DNA from: Longilinea sp035560795
GTDB taxonomy: Bacteria; Chloroflexota; Anaerolineae; Anaerolineales; Anaerolineaceae
Direction: 5' to 3'
Assembly (NCBI GenBank): GCA_035560795.1
Contig: DATMYV010000012.1
Coordinates: 102,715-166,714 of the forward strand
DNA length: 64,000 nt
Positions 39,261 to 48,007 of this stretch are shown one piece after another. Position 1 is the stretch's first letter; each line of letters starts with the position of its first letter. The notes beneath the pieces are model-generated. The model saw only the letters and a program-made list of their open reading frames with translations. It was not told the origin of the DNA and made no database searches. Made by a program: the position numbers and the translations under genes.

Positions 39261-40286
39261 TTAGAAGAGGTTCCGGTTTTCCAACACCCAACGGTACAGG
39301 CGCTCAACGCCCTCAGCCACGCCAATTCTTGGCGTCCAATTCAAATCCCGCGCAGCCTTTCGAATGTCCGAAACATAAATGCGTTGGTCGCCAGGCCGCC
39401 AATCACCGCTGGTGGTATGCACAGGTCTTCCAAGTAACCTTTCTAGGATCGGCTTGAATTCGACCCAGATCGACATGGTGTTCGCCGGGCCGCCGCCAAT
39501 GTTGTAAACCTGGCCAGCCGTTACGTCCAGATTGTTCAGGGCAATATCGTAAGCGTCCAGTAAATCATCAATAAACAAAACATCGCGTACCTGTTTCCCA
39601 TCGCCGTATATGGTAATCGGACGGCCGGTCACCGCCGCGATGACAAACCAGGCCACCCATCCCTGATCTTCAACGCCAAATTGCCTCATTCCATAAATGC
39701 AGCTCTGGCGCAGCACAACCGTCGGCAGTCCATAGATGCGGTGATAATCGCGTACATATTGATCGCCGCTGCCTTTTGAACAGCCATACGGAGAGTGAAA
39801 ATCGAGCGGCTGCGTTTCGGGAATGCCCATCGGAAAATCAGCGTAGCGGTAATCGGTGTCGGTTTCTTCAACCCGAACATCCTCCATGCCGCCATATACC
39901 TTATTGGTCGATGCATAAAGGACGGCCGGGTTTCGGCCAGACGCACGCGCTGCTTCCAGCAGGTTAAAGGTTCCAAGCGCATTGATTTCGAAATCCTCAC
40001 GCGGCTGCATGACCGAAGTCGTCACGGCTACTTGCGCGGCCAAATGCACAATCGCCTCTGCATCGGCAGCAGCCACTTGGATGGCTTTTTCATCGCGCAC
40101 ATCCCCTGCCAATAAACGAAATGCATTTTGACCAAAGGTTGTTTTCAACCATTCCACATTAAAAGATGCGCCTGTGCGGGAAAGGTTATCGAAGATGGTG
40201 ACTTTTTCACCGCGGGCAATGCACCGGGCAGCATAATTTGAACCGATGAAACCAGCTCCGCCGGTGATCAGTATATTGCGGGACAT
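39261..40286 (-). CDS. NAD-dependent epimerase/dehydratase, CDP-paratose 2-epimerase-like
   Basis: Extended SDR of about 341 residues. The NAD-binding motif is ITGGAGFIGSNYA, and the active site is YGCSKGSGDQYV (Tyr-x3-Lys). IFDNLSRTGASFNVEWL and FGVEDQGWVAWFVIA resemble CDP-paratose/tyvelose 2-epimerases more than GalE. It would make an unusual nucleotide sugar for the local glycosyltransferases. ATG 40286 is chosen with GGAGG 5 bases upstream; a TTG at 40298 overlaps that site and is unlikely. Substrate is inferred. Confidence 0.85.
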   Translation of the reverse strand: MSRNILITGGAGFIGSNYAARCIARGEKVTIFDNLSRTGASFNVEWLKTTFGQNAFRLLAGDVRDEKAIQVAAADAEAIVHLAAQVAVTTSVMQPREDFEINALGTFNLLEAARASGRNPAVLYASTNKVYGGMEDVRVEETDTDYRYADFPMGIPETQPLDFHSPYGCSKGSGDQYVRDYHRIYGLPTVVLRQSCIYGMRQFGVEDQGWVAWFVIAAVTGRPITIYGDGKQVRDVLFIDDLLDAYDIALNNLDVTAGQVYNIGGGPANTMSIWVEFKPILERLLGRPVHTTSGDWRPGDQRIYVSDIRKAARDLNWTPRIGVAEGVERLYRWVLENRNLF

Positions 40287-40314
40287 GCATGCCTCCAAGG
40301 AAAAAGTACGCTCA

Positions 40315-41328
40315 TCAGGCTTTTTGTTGTAAGCGCGTTTCAGAAATTAAAGCACCCAGGGAGCGCCTTTGAATGATAAGGCCAATAAAACCGAAAATCC
40401 CGGTGATGACAAATTGCAGAAAATGCAAACTAATACCAGTCGCCAGGGCAGTGGCATTATCGATGCCCAGCAAGGCCATCGCGCCAACAATGGCAGCTTC
40501 GAAGACGCCCAAAGCTGCCGGAGCTGAAGGAATCGCAACGCCCAATGCCAGCACGGTCACCGTAAAGGCGCCATACCAAAGCGGTGCACCCGGCAGGATG
40601 GGAATGAAAACCACATGATATTGAAAAATGGCAATGATCCAGCATAACAGGATCAATCCAGACGCCAAAAGGAATTGTTTTGGATTTGCAAGTGCGCCTA
40701 GGCCGTCTAACAATTTTTCCATTTGCGGGACGATGTATTTTTCAAAAAACGGCCAACGCGCGCCATATTTTTCGATCAGTCGATCCACCGTGGCGCGGTT
40801 GCGTGCCATGAGAAACAGCACCAGCAAACCGCCTCCCATCACCAACAGGGTGGCAATCCCAACCGGCTTCCCCCAGGAAACACCTCCCAAAACAAAAGGC
40901 AGTGTTCCCAAGAGCATCCCGGCCGCGATCAACATATCGAAGGCGCGCTCAATAATGATGGTGGAAAGGACATGAAACGGCCCCCAACCAGTCATTTGCC
41001 CCATTATGACAGCGCGGCCGATTTCACCCGCGCGGAATGGAAACAAATTATTGAGCAGGTATCCTTCGTTGATAACGAAAAAGGTTTCTTTATAACCCGG
41101 TTTGTTATTAAGCAACACCCGCCAGGCTGCAGTGCGAACGATTAAAAAGCCCAGTGTAAAAAGGCCGGAAAGACCGATGTACTGCCATTTAATTGTAGAA
41201 AAGGCGGTGGAAAGTCCATCCCAACGGGCCAGTCGGAATACCACAAACAGGGCAACGGCGCTGATTAAAACGCCTGGCAGCCAACGCAGCCACTCGCGTC
41301 GTTTTACTGCTGTCATGCTTTGGCTCAC
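40315..41328 (-). CDS. Flippase-like membrane protein (LPG synthase TM region/UPF0104 family)
   Basis: 337 residues with about eight membrane helices, matching the lysylphosphatidylglycerol synthetase transmembrane-domain family (also called UPF0104; includes AglD-type proteins). Typical segments are NNLFPFRAGEIGRAV and AIPSAPAALGVFEAAIVG. Some relatives have been linked to lipid-linked sugar transfer or flipping. The GTG start is embedded in the lepA stop (GTGA), with GGAGG upstream, so translation is coupled to lepA. Confidence 0.85.
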   Translation of the reverse strand: MSQSMTAVKRREWLRWLPGVLISAVALFVVFRLARWDGLSTAFSTIKWQYIGLSGLFTLGFLIVRTAAWRVLLNNKPGYKETFFVINEGYLLNNLFPFRAGEIGRAVIMGQMTGWGPFHVLSTIIIERAFDMLIAAGMLLGTLPFVLGGVSWGKPVGIATLLVMGGGLLVLFLMARNRATVDRLIEKYGARWPFFEKYIVPQMEKLLDGLGALANPKQFLLASGLILLCWIIAIFQYHVVFIPILPGAPLWYGAFTVTVLALGVAIPSAPAALGVFEAAIVGAMALLGIDNATALATGISLHFLQFVITGIFGFIGLIIQRRSLGALISETRLQQKA

Positions 41329-43127
41329 TCTTCCTCCAAACGCAGCACAGCCATAAACGCTTCCTGGGGGATTTCAACGTTTCCCACCATCTTCATCCGG
41401 CGCTTGCCCTTTTTCTGTTTTTCCAACAGTTTTTTCTTACGGGAAATATCGCCGCCGTAGCATTTTGCCAGCACGTCTTTCCGCAGCGCTTTAACATTGG
41501 CACGGGAGATAACCCGGCCGTCGGCTGAGGCTTGAACCGCCACATCGAACAATTGCCGGGGAATGATTTCCTTCAGTTTGGTAACCAGACGCTGACCCTT
41601 GTGATAGGCAGCTTCTTTGTGGACGATGGCTGCCAGAGCATCCACCACTTCACCCCCCACCAGCACTTCCAACTTCACCAGGTTACCCGGACGGTACTCG
41701 GCAAAGTGATAGTCCATGGACGCATAACCGCGCGTACGCGATTTGAGGTCGTCAAAGAAATCGACGATCAGTTCGGAGAGCGGGATTTCAAAGGAAAGAT
41801 GGACGCGGTTTGGCGCCGGGTGGTCCTGAGCCTTGAACTCGGCCCGGCGTTTGTTTGCCAGATCCATGATTGTGCCGAAGAATTCCACCGGCGAAAAAAT
41901 GTCCAACCCCATCCAGGGTTCGCGGATTTCAGCGATCGTTCCTTCTTCGGGTAGCTGCACTGGCGAATCTATCACAATTTGCGTGCCGTCCAATAAAAAG
42001 ACCTGATATTCAACAGAGGGTGCGGTCACAACGATATCGAGATCGTATTCGCGTTCGAGGCGCTCCTGGATAATTTCCATATGGAAAAGCCCCAGGAACC
42101 CGCAGCGAAAACCGAAATTCAACGCCTGTGATTTCTCGGGTTGGTAAGTCAGCGACGCATCATTGAGTTGAAGCTTTTCCAGCGCTTCCTTCAGATTGCT
42201 GTAATCTTCACCATCCACCGGGTATATGCCGGCAAAGACCATCGGTTTGGGATGCCGGTACCCCGGCAAAGGTTCAACGGCAGGCCGCGCAGATAGAGTG
42301 ATGGTATCGCCAACCCGGCATTCTGAAACCGTCTTTAAACCGGTTGCCACATAACCAACGTCGCCCGCATTCAGCACGTCAACCGGTTTCATTCCTGGAG
42401 CAAAATAGCCGATTTCAACCGGACGGACATCCACAGTTGAAGCCATCAAACGCAACATATCAGTTGTGTGCATTTGACCTTCGACCACGCGAAGATAAGC
42501 AACAACCCCTTTATAGGGATCGTAATGCGAATCAAAAATCAATGCGCGTAACGTAGCTTCGTCATTGCCTTTTGGTGAAGGCACCCGTTTGACCACCGCT
42601 TCCAACACCTGATCGATGTTGATGCCATCCTTGGCTGAAATGCGTGGGATTTCTTCCGAAAAAATGCCGAGCAGGTTTTCCAACTCCTCGGCAACCAGGT
42701 CCGGTTGGGCGGAGGGCAAATCGATTTTATTGATGACCGGGATGATGACCAGATCGCTTTCAAGCGCCAGGTAGAGGTTGGCCAGGGTTTGTGCTTCGAT
42801 GCCTTGTGTCGCATCGACAACCAGAACCGCACCTTCGCACGCCTCGAGCGCACGGCTGACTTCATAATTAAAATCAACGTGTCCGGGCGTATCGATCAGG
42901 TTAAGTTCGTAAGTCCCGCCATCCTGCGCAGTGTAATTCATGCGCACTGCAGATGCCTTGATGGTGACGCCTTTTTCGCGTTCAAGATCCATCGTATCCA
43001 ACACCTGCTCGACCATGTCGCGGTCGTTAATGGTGCCGGTTATCTGCAGCAGACGGTCAGCCAGCGTCGATTTTCCATGATCGATATGAGCAATAATGCA
43101 AAAATTGCGGATATGGTCAGTGTTCAT
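41325..43127 (-). CDS. lepA: Elongation factor 4 (ribosomal back-translocase)
   Basis: Translational GTPase, 600 residues, the usual length. G1 is AHIDHGKST, with DTPGHVDF (G3) and NKIDLP (G4); the LepA C-terminal domain is present (ADGRVISRANVKALRKDVLAKCYGGD) and ends with GKRRMKMVGNVEIPQEAF. It rescues or remodels stalled ribosomes. It is the apparent first or second gene of the long minus-strand operon, following tlyA by 46 bases. Confidence 0.97.
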   Translation of the reverse strand: MNTDHIRNFCIIAHIDHGKSTLADRLLQITGTINDRDMVEQVLDTMDLEREKGVTIKASAVRMNYTAQDGGTYELNLIDTPGHVDFNYEVSRALEACEGAVLVVDATQGIEAQTLANLYLALESDLVIIPVINKIDLPSAQPDLVAEELENLLGIFSEEIPRISAKDGINIDQVLEAVVKRVPSPKGNDEATLRALIFDSHYDPYKGVVAYLRVVEGQMHTTDMLRLMASTVDVRPVEIGYFAPGMKPVDVLNAGDVGYVATGLKTVSECRVGDTITLSARPAVEPLPGYRHPKPMVFAGIYPVDGEDYSNLKEALEKLQLNDASLTYQPEKSQALNFGFRCGFLGLFHMEIIQERLEREYDLDIVVTAPSVEYQVFLLDGTQIVIDSPVQLPEEGTIAEIREPWMGLDIFSPVEFFGTIMDLANKRRAEFKAQDHPAPNRVHLSFEIPLSELIVDFFDDLKSRTRGYASMDYHFAEYRPGNLVKLEVLVGGEVVDALAAIVHKEAAYHKGQRLVTKLKEIIPRQLFDVAVQASADGRVISRANVKALRKDVLAKCYGGDISRKKKLLEKQKKGKRRMKMVGNVEIPQEAFMAVLRLEEE

Positions 43128-43172
43128 AGCCGGAGCTTAGTATACCCTACTTTCCCTCCGTCATTCCAACCC

Positions 43173-44003
43173 TCATTCATGGCCTTCGGTTCGTTTCCCA
43201 TCAGGCAGAGGCGACAGCAACGCGTTCTCGATCAAATCAGCCGCAACATCTACCCCATTGCCCGGATATTCCAGCCAGACCAGGAATTCAGTGTTGCCTT
43301 TTGGACCCAGCAGGGAGGAACGAACCAGTCCACGGACGGTGAAACCCTGTTGCTGGGCAAAATCCAAAACCGAATTTAACACCTTGCGGTGTACCTCCGG
43401 GTCGCGAACAACGCCGTCACCTCGGGCCACCTCTTCTCTGCCAGCTTCAAATTGCGGCTTTATCAGGGCTACGACCTGTCCGGTGGATTGCAGCCACCAC
43501 GATGCAACCACAGGAAGCAGGATCTTTAATGAAATAAAGGATGCATCAATGGTCGCAAACTGGATGGGTTCAGGGAAACCGGTTAAATTCCGCGCATTGA
43601 CGCGCTCCATAACCACCACGCGCGCATCATTGCGCAATTTCCAGTGCAAAACCCCATAACCTACATCCACTGCGTAGACTTTCACTGCGCCGTGCTGCAG
43701 CAGACAATCTGTAAATCCGCCGGTGGAGGCACCCAGATCGGCGCAAATCTGCCCATCCAGGTTTTGGAGGCCAAATGCCTGCAGTGCTCCTTCAAGTTTT
43801 TCCCCGCCGCGGGAAACAAAACGGGGACCATTTTCAACGGTGATTTCAGCGTTTTCCATCACCGGATCCGACGGTTTATCTGCCACCTGGCCAGCGACGC
43901 GAACCTGGCCAGCCATCACCAAGCGCTGAGCCTGGCTGCGGCTTTCAGCTAGTCCGCGTTCGGTCAGCAGGATATCCAGGCGGATTTTGGTGTTTTTCGG
44001 CAT
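43173..44003 (-). CDS. tlyA: TlyA family rRNA 2'-O-methyltransferase
   Basis: 276 residues: an N-terminal S4 RNA-binding domain (RLDILLTERGLAESRSQAQRL, about 8-65) and an FtsJ/RrmJ-like methyltransferase (ICADLGASTGGFTDCLLQHGA, about 88-110, motif I). The family modifies cytidines in 16S and/or 23S rRNA and affects capreomycin sensitivity in mycobacteria. It is divergent from the UbiA-family gene, with a 91-base intergenic space. Confidence 0.93.
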   Translation of the reverse strand: MPKNTKIRLDILLTERGLAESRSQAQRLVMAGQVRVAGQVADKPSDPVMENAEITVENGPRFVSRGGEKLEGALQAFGLQNLDGQICADLGASTGGFTDCLLQHGAVKVYAVDVGYGVLHWKLRNDARVVVMERVNARNLTGFPEPIQFATIDASFISLKILLPVVASWWLQSTGQVVALIKPQFEAGREEVARGDGVVRDPEVHRKVLNSVLDFAQQQGFTVRGLVRSSLLGPKGNTEFLVWLEYPGNGVDVAADLIENALLSPLPDGKRTEGHE

Positions 44004-44078
44004 ATTGACTTCAAATTCAGCTTTAGAAAGTGTCTTTCGAAACAGTGCCCGCCGAAGGTGGGATGCTTAAGCGAGTTG

Positions 44079-44087
44079 TGATATCAT
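44079..44087 (+). promoter_or_regulatory. Extended -10 element; possible leaderless start of the UbiA-family gene
   Basis: TGATATCAT: TATCAT (44082-44087) preceded by TGA. The ATG at 44095 is 7 bases downstream, where transcription would begin, and no ribosome-binding site is visible. A leaderless message is therefore likely. TGATATCA is also a perfect palindrome. Confidence 0.45.
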
Positions 44088-44094
44088 AAACCTT

Positions 44095-44973
44095 ATGCTT
44101 AAGGCTATCTTAAAGACAATGCGTCCTCGGCAGTGGACCAAAAATATTTTCGTTTTAGCCGCATTGGTCTTTGACCGGCAATTGTTCGGGGCGGTCGACC
44201 CCGTTTTACGCTCCATTGGAGGCATGCTGCTCTTTTGCCTGTTATCCAGCAGCGTGTATATTATAAACGACATTAAAGATGTCGAAGCAGATCGCCAACA
44301 TCCCACAAAGCGCAACCGGCCGATCGCGTCGGGCCGGCTCCCCATTCCTGTCGCAATTGGCTGGGCGGTTTTCCTGCTGGCAGTCACCTTCCCGTTATCA
44401 TATTTACTCTCGCCAGGTTTTTTCCTGATTGCACTGATTTATTTCTTCATGAACCTGGTTTATTCGTTATTCCTCAAGAATGTAATCCTCATTGATGTGC
44501 TGCTAATTGCTGCTGGCTTCGTCTTACGGGTGGCGGCAGGCGTTTCACTGATTCAGGTCGAACGTTTCTCACCCTGGCTATATGTGGTGACAACCCTGGG
44601 TGCCCTGTATATTGGTTTTGGCAAACGCCGTGCCGAAATGATGCTGCTTCAAGAGGGTGCAAATAGCCACCGCAAAGTGCTCGATGGCTATACGCTGCCT
44701 TTTCTGGACCAGATGATCACCATTGTCTCAAGCACGACCATCATCGCCTACAGTTTGTATACTTTTTCTGCTCCCAACCTGCCCAGCGATCATGCCATGA
44801 TGTTGACCATTCCGTTTGTTCTTTACGGGGTCTTTCGCTATTTATGGCTGCTGCAGGTAAAAAAGGAAGGCGGCGCACCGGAAGAAGTCCTTTTGGCCGA
44901 TCGACCGCTGCAGATTGATATCGTGCTTTGGGGAATTTCGGTATTGATCATCTTTTATTTCCTTGCCCCGTAA
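44095..44973 (+). CDS. UbiA-family prenyltransferase, decaprenyl-phosphate phosphoribosyltransferase-like
   Basis: 292 residues with about eight helices. It opens MLKAILKTMRPRQWTKNIFV, characteristic of DPPR synthases (Rv3806c type), and has the first Asp-rich motif NDIKDVEADRQHP with KRNRPIASG. In mycobacteria this enzyme makes polyprenyl-phospho-ribose for arabinan. Here it could supply a lipid-linked pentose donor for the nearby GT39 proteins. It is followed directly by mevalonate kinase, consistent with prenyl-lipid metabolism. Confidence 0.88.
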   Translation: MLKAILKTMRPRQWTKNIFVLAALVFDRQLFGAVDPVLRSIGGMLLFCLLSSSVYIINDIKDVEADRQHPTKRNRPIASGRLPIPVAIGWAVFLLAVTFPLSYLLSPGFFLIALIYFFMNLVYSLFLKNVILIDVLLIAAGFVLRVAAGVSLIQVERFSPWLYVVTTLGALYIGFGKRRAEMMLLQEGANSHRKVLDGYTLPFLDQMITIVSSTTIIAYSLYTFSAPNLPSDHAMMLTIPFVLYGVFRYLWLLQVKKEGGAPEEVLLADRPLQIDIVLWGISVLIIFYFLAP

Positions 44974-44981
44974 TATTGGCT

Positions 44982-45935
44982 ATGACAGCCTTTTCAGCCA
45001 CTGCACCGGGAAAATTAATCCTTTTTGGAGAACATGCTGTTGTTTACGGTCAGCCTGCCATCGCTGTTCCTGTAAATATTGTAAAAGCACGGGCAGTTGT
45101 CAGTGCTGATCCGCATGCACCAACTGGACAGGTGCATATCATAGCACCCGATATTTCCCTGGATGCATATTTAGCCGATCTTCCGGCTGAACAACCGTTG
45201 GCGTTGGCTATCACCCTCACTGCTGAGAAAATTGGCGCAACCCGTTTACCGGCAATGCAAATCCAGTTGACTTCCAGCATTCCACTTGCCGCCGGGTTTG
45301 GCTCAAGCGCAGCCTCTTCTGTCGCCGTTATCCGTGCCGTGGCATCCTTCCTGGGTAGTGCCTTGCCGGATCATGTGGTTTCGGATCTGGCCTACCAGGT
45401 GGAAAAACATCACCACGGCAATCCCTCCGGTATCGATAATACAGTGATCGCTTTCAACCGGCCGGTCTACTTCGTGCGCGGCCAGCCCTTTGAAACCCTG
45501 CCGGCAAAAAATCCATTTATGCTGGTCATCGCGGATAGCGGTTTGCCCAGTTCCACCGCCGCCGTAGTCGCTGACGTGGGTCGTTTATGTCGCGAACAAC
45601 CTCAGTCTACGGGTCGACTTTTCACCGCGATTGGCGATCTATCACGTCAGGCGCGCACAATCATTCAAAACGGAAGAGTCGAAGATCTGGGCGATTTGAT
45701 GAATCAAAACCAGCAGCTATTGCAGGATCTTACAATTTCCTCGCCTCAACTGGAAATCCTGATTGAGGCAGCCCGATCTGGCGGCGCATCCGGCGCCAAG
45801 CTGTCGGGCGGAGGGCGCGGCGGCAACATTATCGCGCTGGTATCATATGAAACAGCCCACAGCGTCGAACACGCGCTTATAACTGCCGGGGCACTCCGTA
45901 CCTGGATTACCACGGTACCCGGTGCAAAGAGATGA
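44982..45935 (+). CDS. mvk: Mevalonate kinase
   Basis: GHMP kinase of 317 residues. Motif 1 is APGKLILFGEHAVVYG, motif 2 IPLAAGFGSSAASSVAV (ATP phosphate loop), motif 3 GAKLSGGGRGGN. It phosphorylates mevalonate in isoprenoid synthesis. ATG 44982 is chosen since MTAFSATAPGK matches the family N-terminus; an earlier TTG at 44928 lies inside the previous gene. No obvious SD precedes it, but the gene follows the UbiA stop by 8 bases. The isopentenyl phosphate kinase gene comes next, implying an alternative mevalonate route. Confidence 0.93.
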   Translation: MTAFSATAPGKLILFGEHAVVYGQPAIAVPVNIVKARAVVSADPHAPTGQVHIIAPDISLDAYLADLPAEQPLALAITLTAEKIGATRLPAMQIQLTSSIPLAAGFGSSAASSVAVIRAVASFLGSALPDHVVSDLAYQVEKHHHGNPSGIDNTVIAFNRPVYFVRGQPFETLPAKNPFMLVIADSGLPSSTAAVVADVGRLCREQPQSTGRLFTAIGDLSRQARTIIQNGRVEDLGDLMNQNQQLLQDLTISSPQLEILIEAARSGGASGAKLSGGGRGGNIIALVSYETAHSVEHALITAGALRTWITTVPGAKR

Positions 45936-45938
45936 TTC

Positions 45939-46742
45939 ATGGAAAATAGCCAGCTTACCTTCCTAAAATTAGGCGGATCGCTCATCACCGACAAGCATAA
46001 AGCAAGGACTGCCCAACGAAATGTTCTGGCGCGTCTGGCAGGTGAAATCGCCTCCGCCCTGGAGGAGGATCCCGGATTACGGTTGGTCTTGGGACACGGT
46101 TCAGGTTCCTACGGTCATGTTGCAGCCAAAAAATTCAAGACGTATGACGGCGTCCTCACACCTTTCGATTGGCACGGCTTTACCGAAGTTTGGAAGGATG
46201 CCCGCCAGCTCAATGAGATCGTAATCAATGCGCTAACCCAGGCCGGACTGCCGGTAATAGCCTTCCCTGCCTCGGCCCTGGTTACTACAGCCAAACGAGC
46301 CGTATTGCACTGGGAAACCGAGACGTTGGAAAAAGCTCTATCCCATGGAATCATCCCGGTCGTGCAGGGAGATGTTGTTTTTGATACGCTTCTGGGCGGC
46401 ACAATCCTTTCAACGGAAGATCAATTCTTTCACCTGACAACCCGATTGGAACCGCAGCGAATCCTGTTGGCTGGCATTGAACCGGGGGTCTGGGCAGATT
46501 ATCCTGCCTGTACACAATTGCTTGAAAGAATTCGGTTATCGGATTACGCTGAGATTAAATCATCACTTGGCTTTTCATCCGGCATCGACGTTACTGGCGG
46601 GATGACGCAAAAAGTGACTCGCATGTTGGATGTCATTCAAGCCCATCCCAATCTTGAAATTCGCATCTTTTCAGGCACGGAATCTGGCAAACTGAAAAAT
46701 ACCCTGCTCGGCGCAGCAAATGGAACCCATATTTCGATCTAG
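45939..46742 (+). CDS. ipk: Isopentenyl phosphate kinase
   Basis: Amino acid kinase-fold enzyme of 267 residues that converts isopentenyl phosphate to IPP. It has the Lys-rich start FLKLGGSLITDK, GHGSGSYGH (52-60) with the active-site His at 60, and PVVQGDVVFDT and GTILSTEDQ (nucleotide site). IPK is typical of archaea and is also found in some Chloroflexi. With mevalonate kinase in front, the pathway would use phosphomevalonate decarboxylase to make isopentenyl phosphate; that enzyme is not in the window. Confidence 0.92.
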   Translation: MENSQLTFLKLGGSLITDKHKARTAQRNVLARLAGEIASALEEDPGLRLVLGHGSGSYGHVAAKKFKTYDGVLTPFDWHGFTEVWKDARQLNEIVINALTQAGLPVIAFPASALVTTAKRAVLHWETETLEKALSHGIIPVVQGDVVFDTLLGGTILSTEDQFFHLTTRLEPQRILLAGIEPGVWADYPACTQLLERIRLSDYAEIKSSLGFSSGIDVTGGMTQKVTRMLDVIQAHPNLEIRIFSGTESGKLKNTLLGAANGTHISI

Positions 46743-46760
46743 ACACCAGGAGTTTTCGTC

Positions 46761-47912
46761 ATGCAATATACCCGCGATCTGTTGGAAGCAAACGAGGAAA
46801 AATACTTGGCTCCCTATGCCATCCACAGCAAACAAAGCAAGGGACGCCAATATCCCGATAGCGAACCGGATTACCGCACGGTTTTTCAACGCGACCGCGA
46901 CCGCATTTTGCACACCACGGCATTTCGCCGGTTGGAGTATAAAACGCAGGTCTTTATCAATTACGAAGGCGATTATTACCGCACCCGCCTCACCCACACG
47001 CTGGAGGTGACCCAAATTGGCCGGACAATTGCGCGCGCGCTGGGCGCCAATGAAGACCTAATCGAAACCATCTGCCTGGCGCATGATCTTGGCCATCCGC
47101 CCTTTGGCCATTCCGGAGAAATGATCCTCTCCCGCCTGATGAAAGATTACGGCGGTTTTGACCACAACAAACAATCGCTTCGAATTGTCACCTTCCTGGA
47201 AAACCGTTATCCTGACTTCCCCGGCCTTAACCTCTCCTGGGAAGTGCTGGAAGGCATTGTCAAGCATGAAACGGAATATGACATCTCGGATGCTCGCGAT
47301 TTCAATCCCGAATTACGCGGGCACCTCGAAGCCCAGATTGCCAATGTGGCCGATGAATTGGCTTACACCGCCCACGATCTGGATGACGGATTGCGCTCTG
47401 GCATGATCACGCCAGCCATGCTCACCGGCATGGAATTGTGGGAGATCGTCACCGATCTGGTCGGATGGCGCGGTGGCAGTTTTGATGATTTGACCCGCCA
47501 TTGCATCATCCGCAAGCTGATCGGTGTCCAGGTGACCGATCTGGTCACCAGTAGCGATAAACGATTGCGCGCAGAGAGTATCCGCTCGGCGGAAGATTTG
47601 CAGCGCTTGCCTTATAATATCGTCGGTTTTAGCGATGAAATGCGCCAACGCAACCGCCAGTTGAAAGATTTCTTGTATGCCAAGTTATATCGCCATTACA
47701 GGGTGGTGCGCATGGCCGTCAAGGCGGAGCGCATTTTGAGTGAGATATTTACTTCCTATCACAGCGAACCCAACACGCTTCCAGCGCATGTGCAGGTTTT
47801 GGTGGCTGAACGCGGCCTGGAACGCACCATTTGCGACTACATTGCCGGGATGACCGACCGCTACGCTGTTGAGGAACACCAAAAACTGCTCGATCCGCTT
47901 GTATTGCCATAG
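46761..47912 (+). CDS. dgt: Deoxyguanosinetriphosphate triphosphohydrolase family protein
   Basis: HD-superfamily dNTPase of 383 residues. The arrangement RTRLTHTLEVTQIGRTIA (first His), AHDLGHPPFGHSGE (HD pair), and DELAYTAHDLDDGL (distal Asp) matches Dgt-like proteins. It hydrolyses dNTPs to nucleosides and triphosphate and so controls dNTP pools or limits phage. It is 18 bases after ipk and likely cotranscribed. Substrate preference among dNTPs is not visible. Confidence 0.92.
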   Translation: MQYTRDLLEANEEKYLAPYAIHSKQSKGRQYPDSEPDYRTVFQRDRDRILHTTAFRRLEYKTQVFINYEGDYYRTRLTHTLEVTQIGRTIARALGANEDLIETICLAHDLGHPPFGHSGEMILSRLMKDYGGFDHNKQSLRIVTFLENRYPDFPGLNLSWEVLEGIVKHETEYDISDARDFNPELRGHLEAQIANVADELAYTAHDLDDGLRSGMITPAMLTGMELWEIVTDLVGWRGGSFDDLTRHCIIRKLIGVQVTDLVTSSDKRLRAESIRSAEDLQRLPYNIVGFSDEMRQRNRQLKDFLYAKLYRHYRVVRMAVKAERILSEIFTSYHSEPNTLPAHVQVLVAERGLERTICDYIAGMTDRYAVEEHQKLLDPLVLP

Positions 47913-47920
47913 CGGTGCCC

Positions 47921-47934
47921 ATCGAATATTCGAT
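47921..47934. promoter_or_regulatory. 14-base perfect palindrome upstream of greA
   Basis: ATCGAATATTCGAT lies between the dgt stop and greA, about 75 bases before the greA start. It has the length of a dimeric repressor site; no regulator is assigned. Confidence 0.4.
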
Positions 47935-48007
47935 AGCAAGGCTGGCAGGATCGCTTTCTTAGTGTTATTATCCAACCTTGAAGCTTATCAATAGAATGGT
48001 GGAAAGA

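Noticed and set aside
44928..44981. Upstream TTG start for mevalonate kinase
   Set aside because: The added residues are encoded inside the UbiA-family gene and do not match the GHMP kinase N-terminus.
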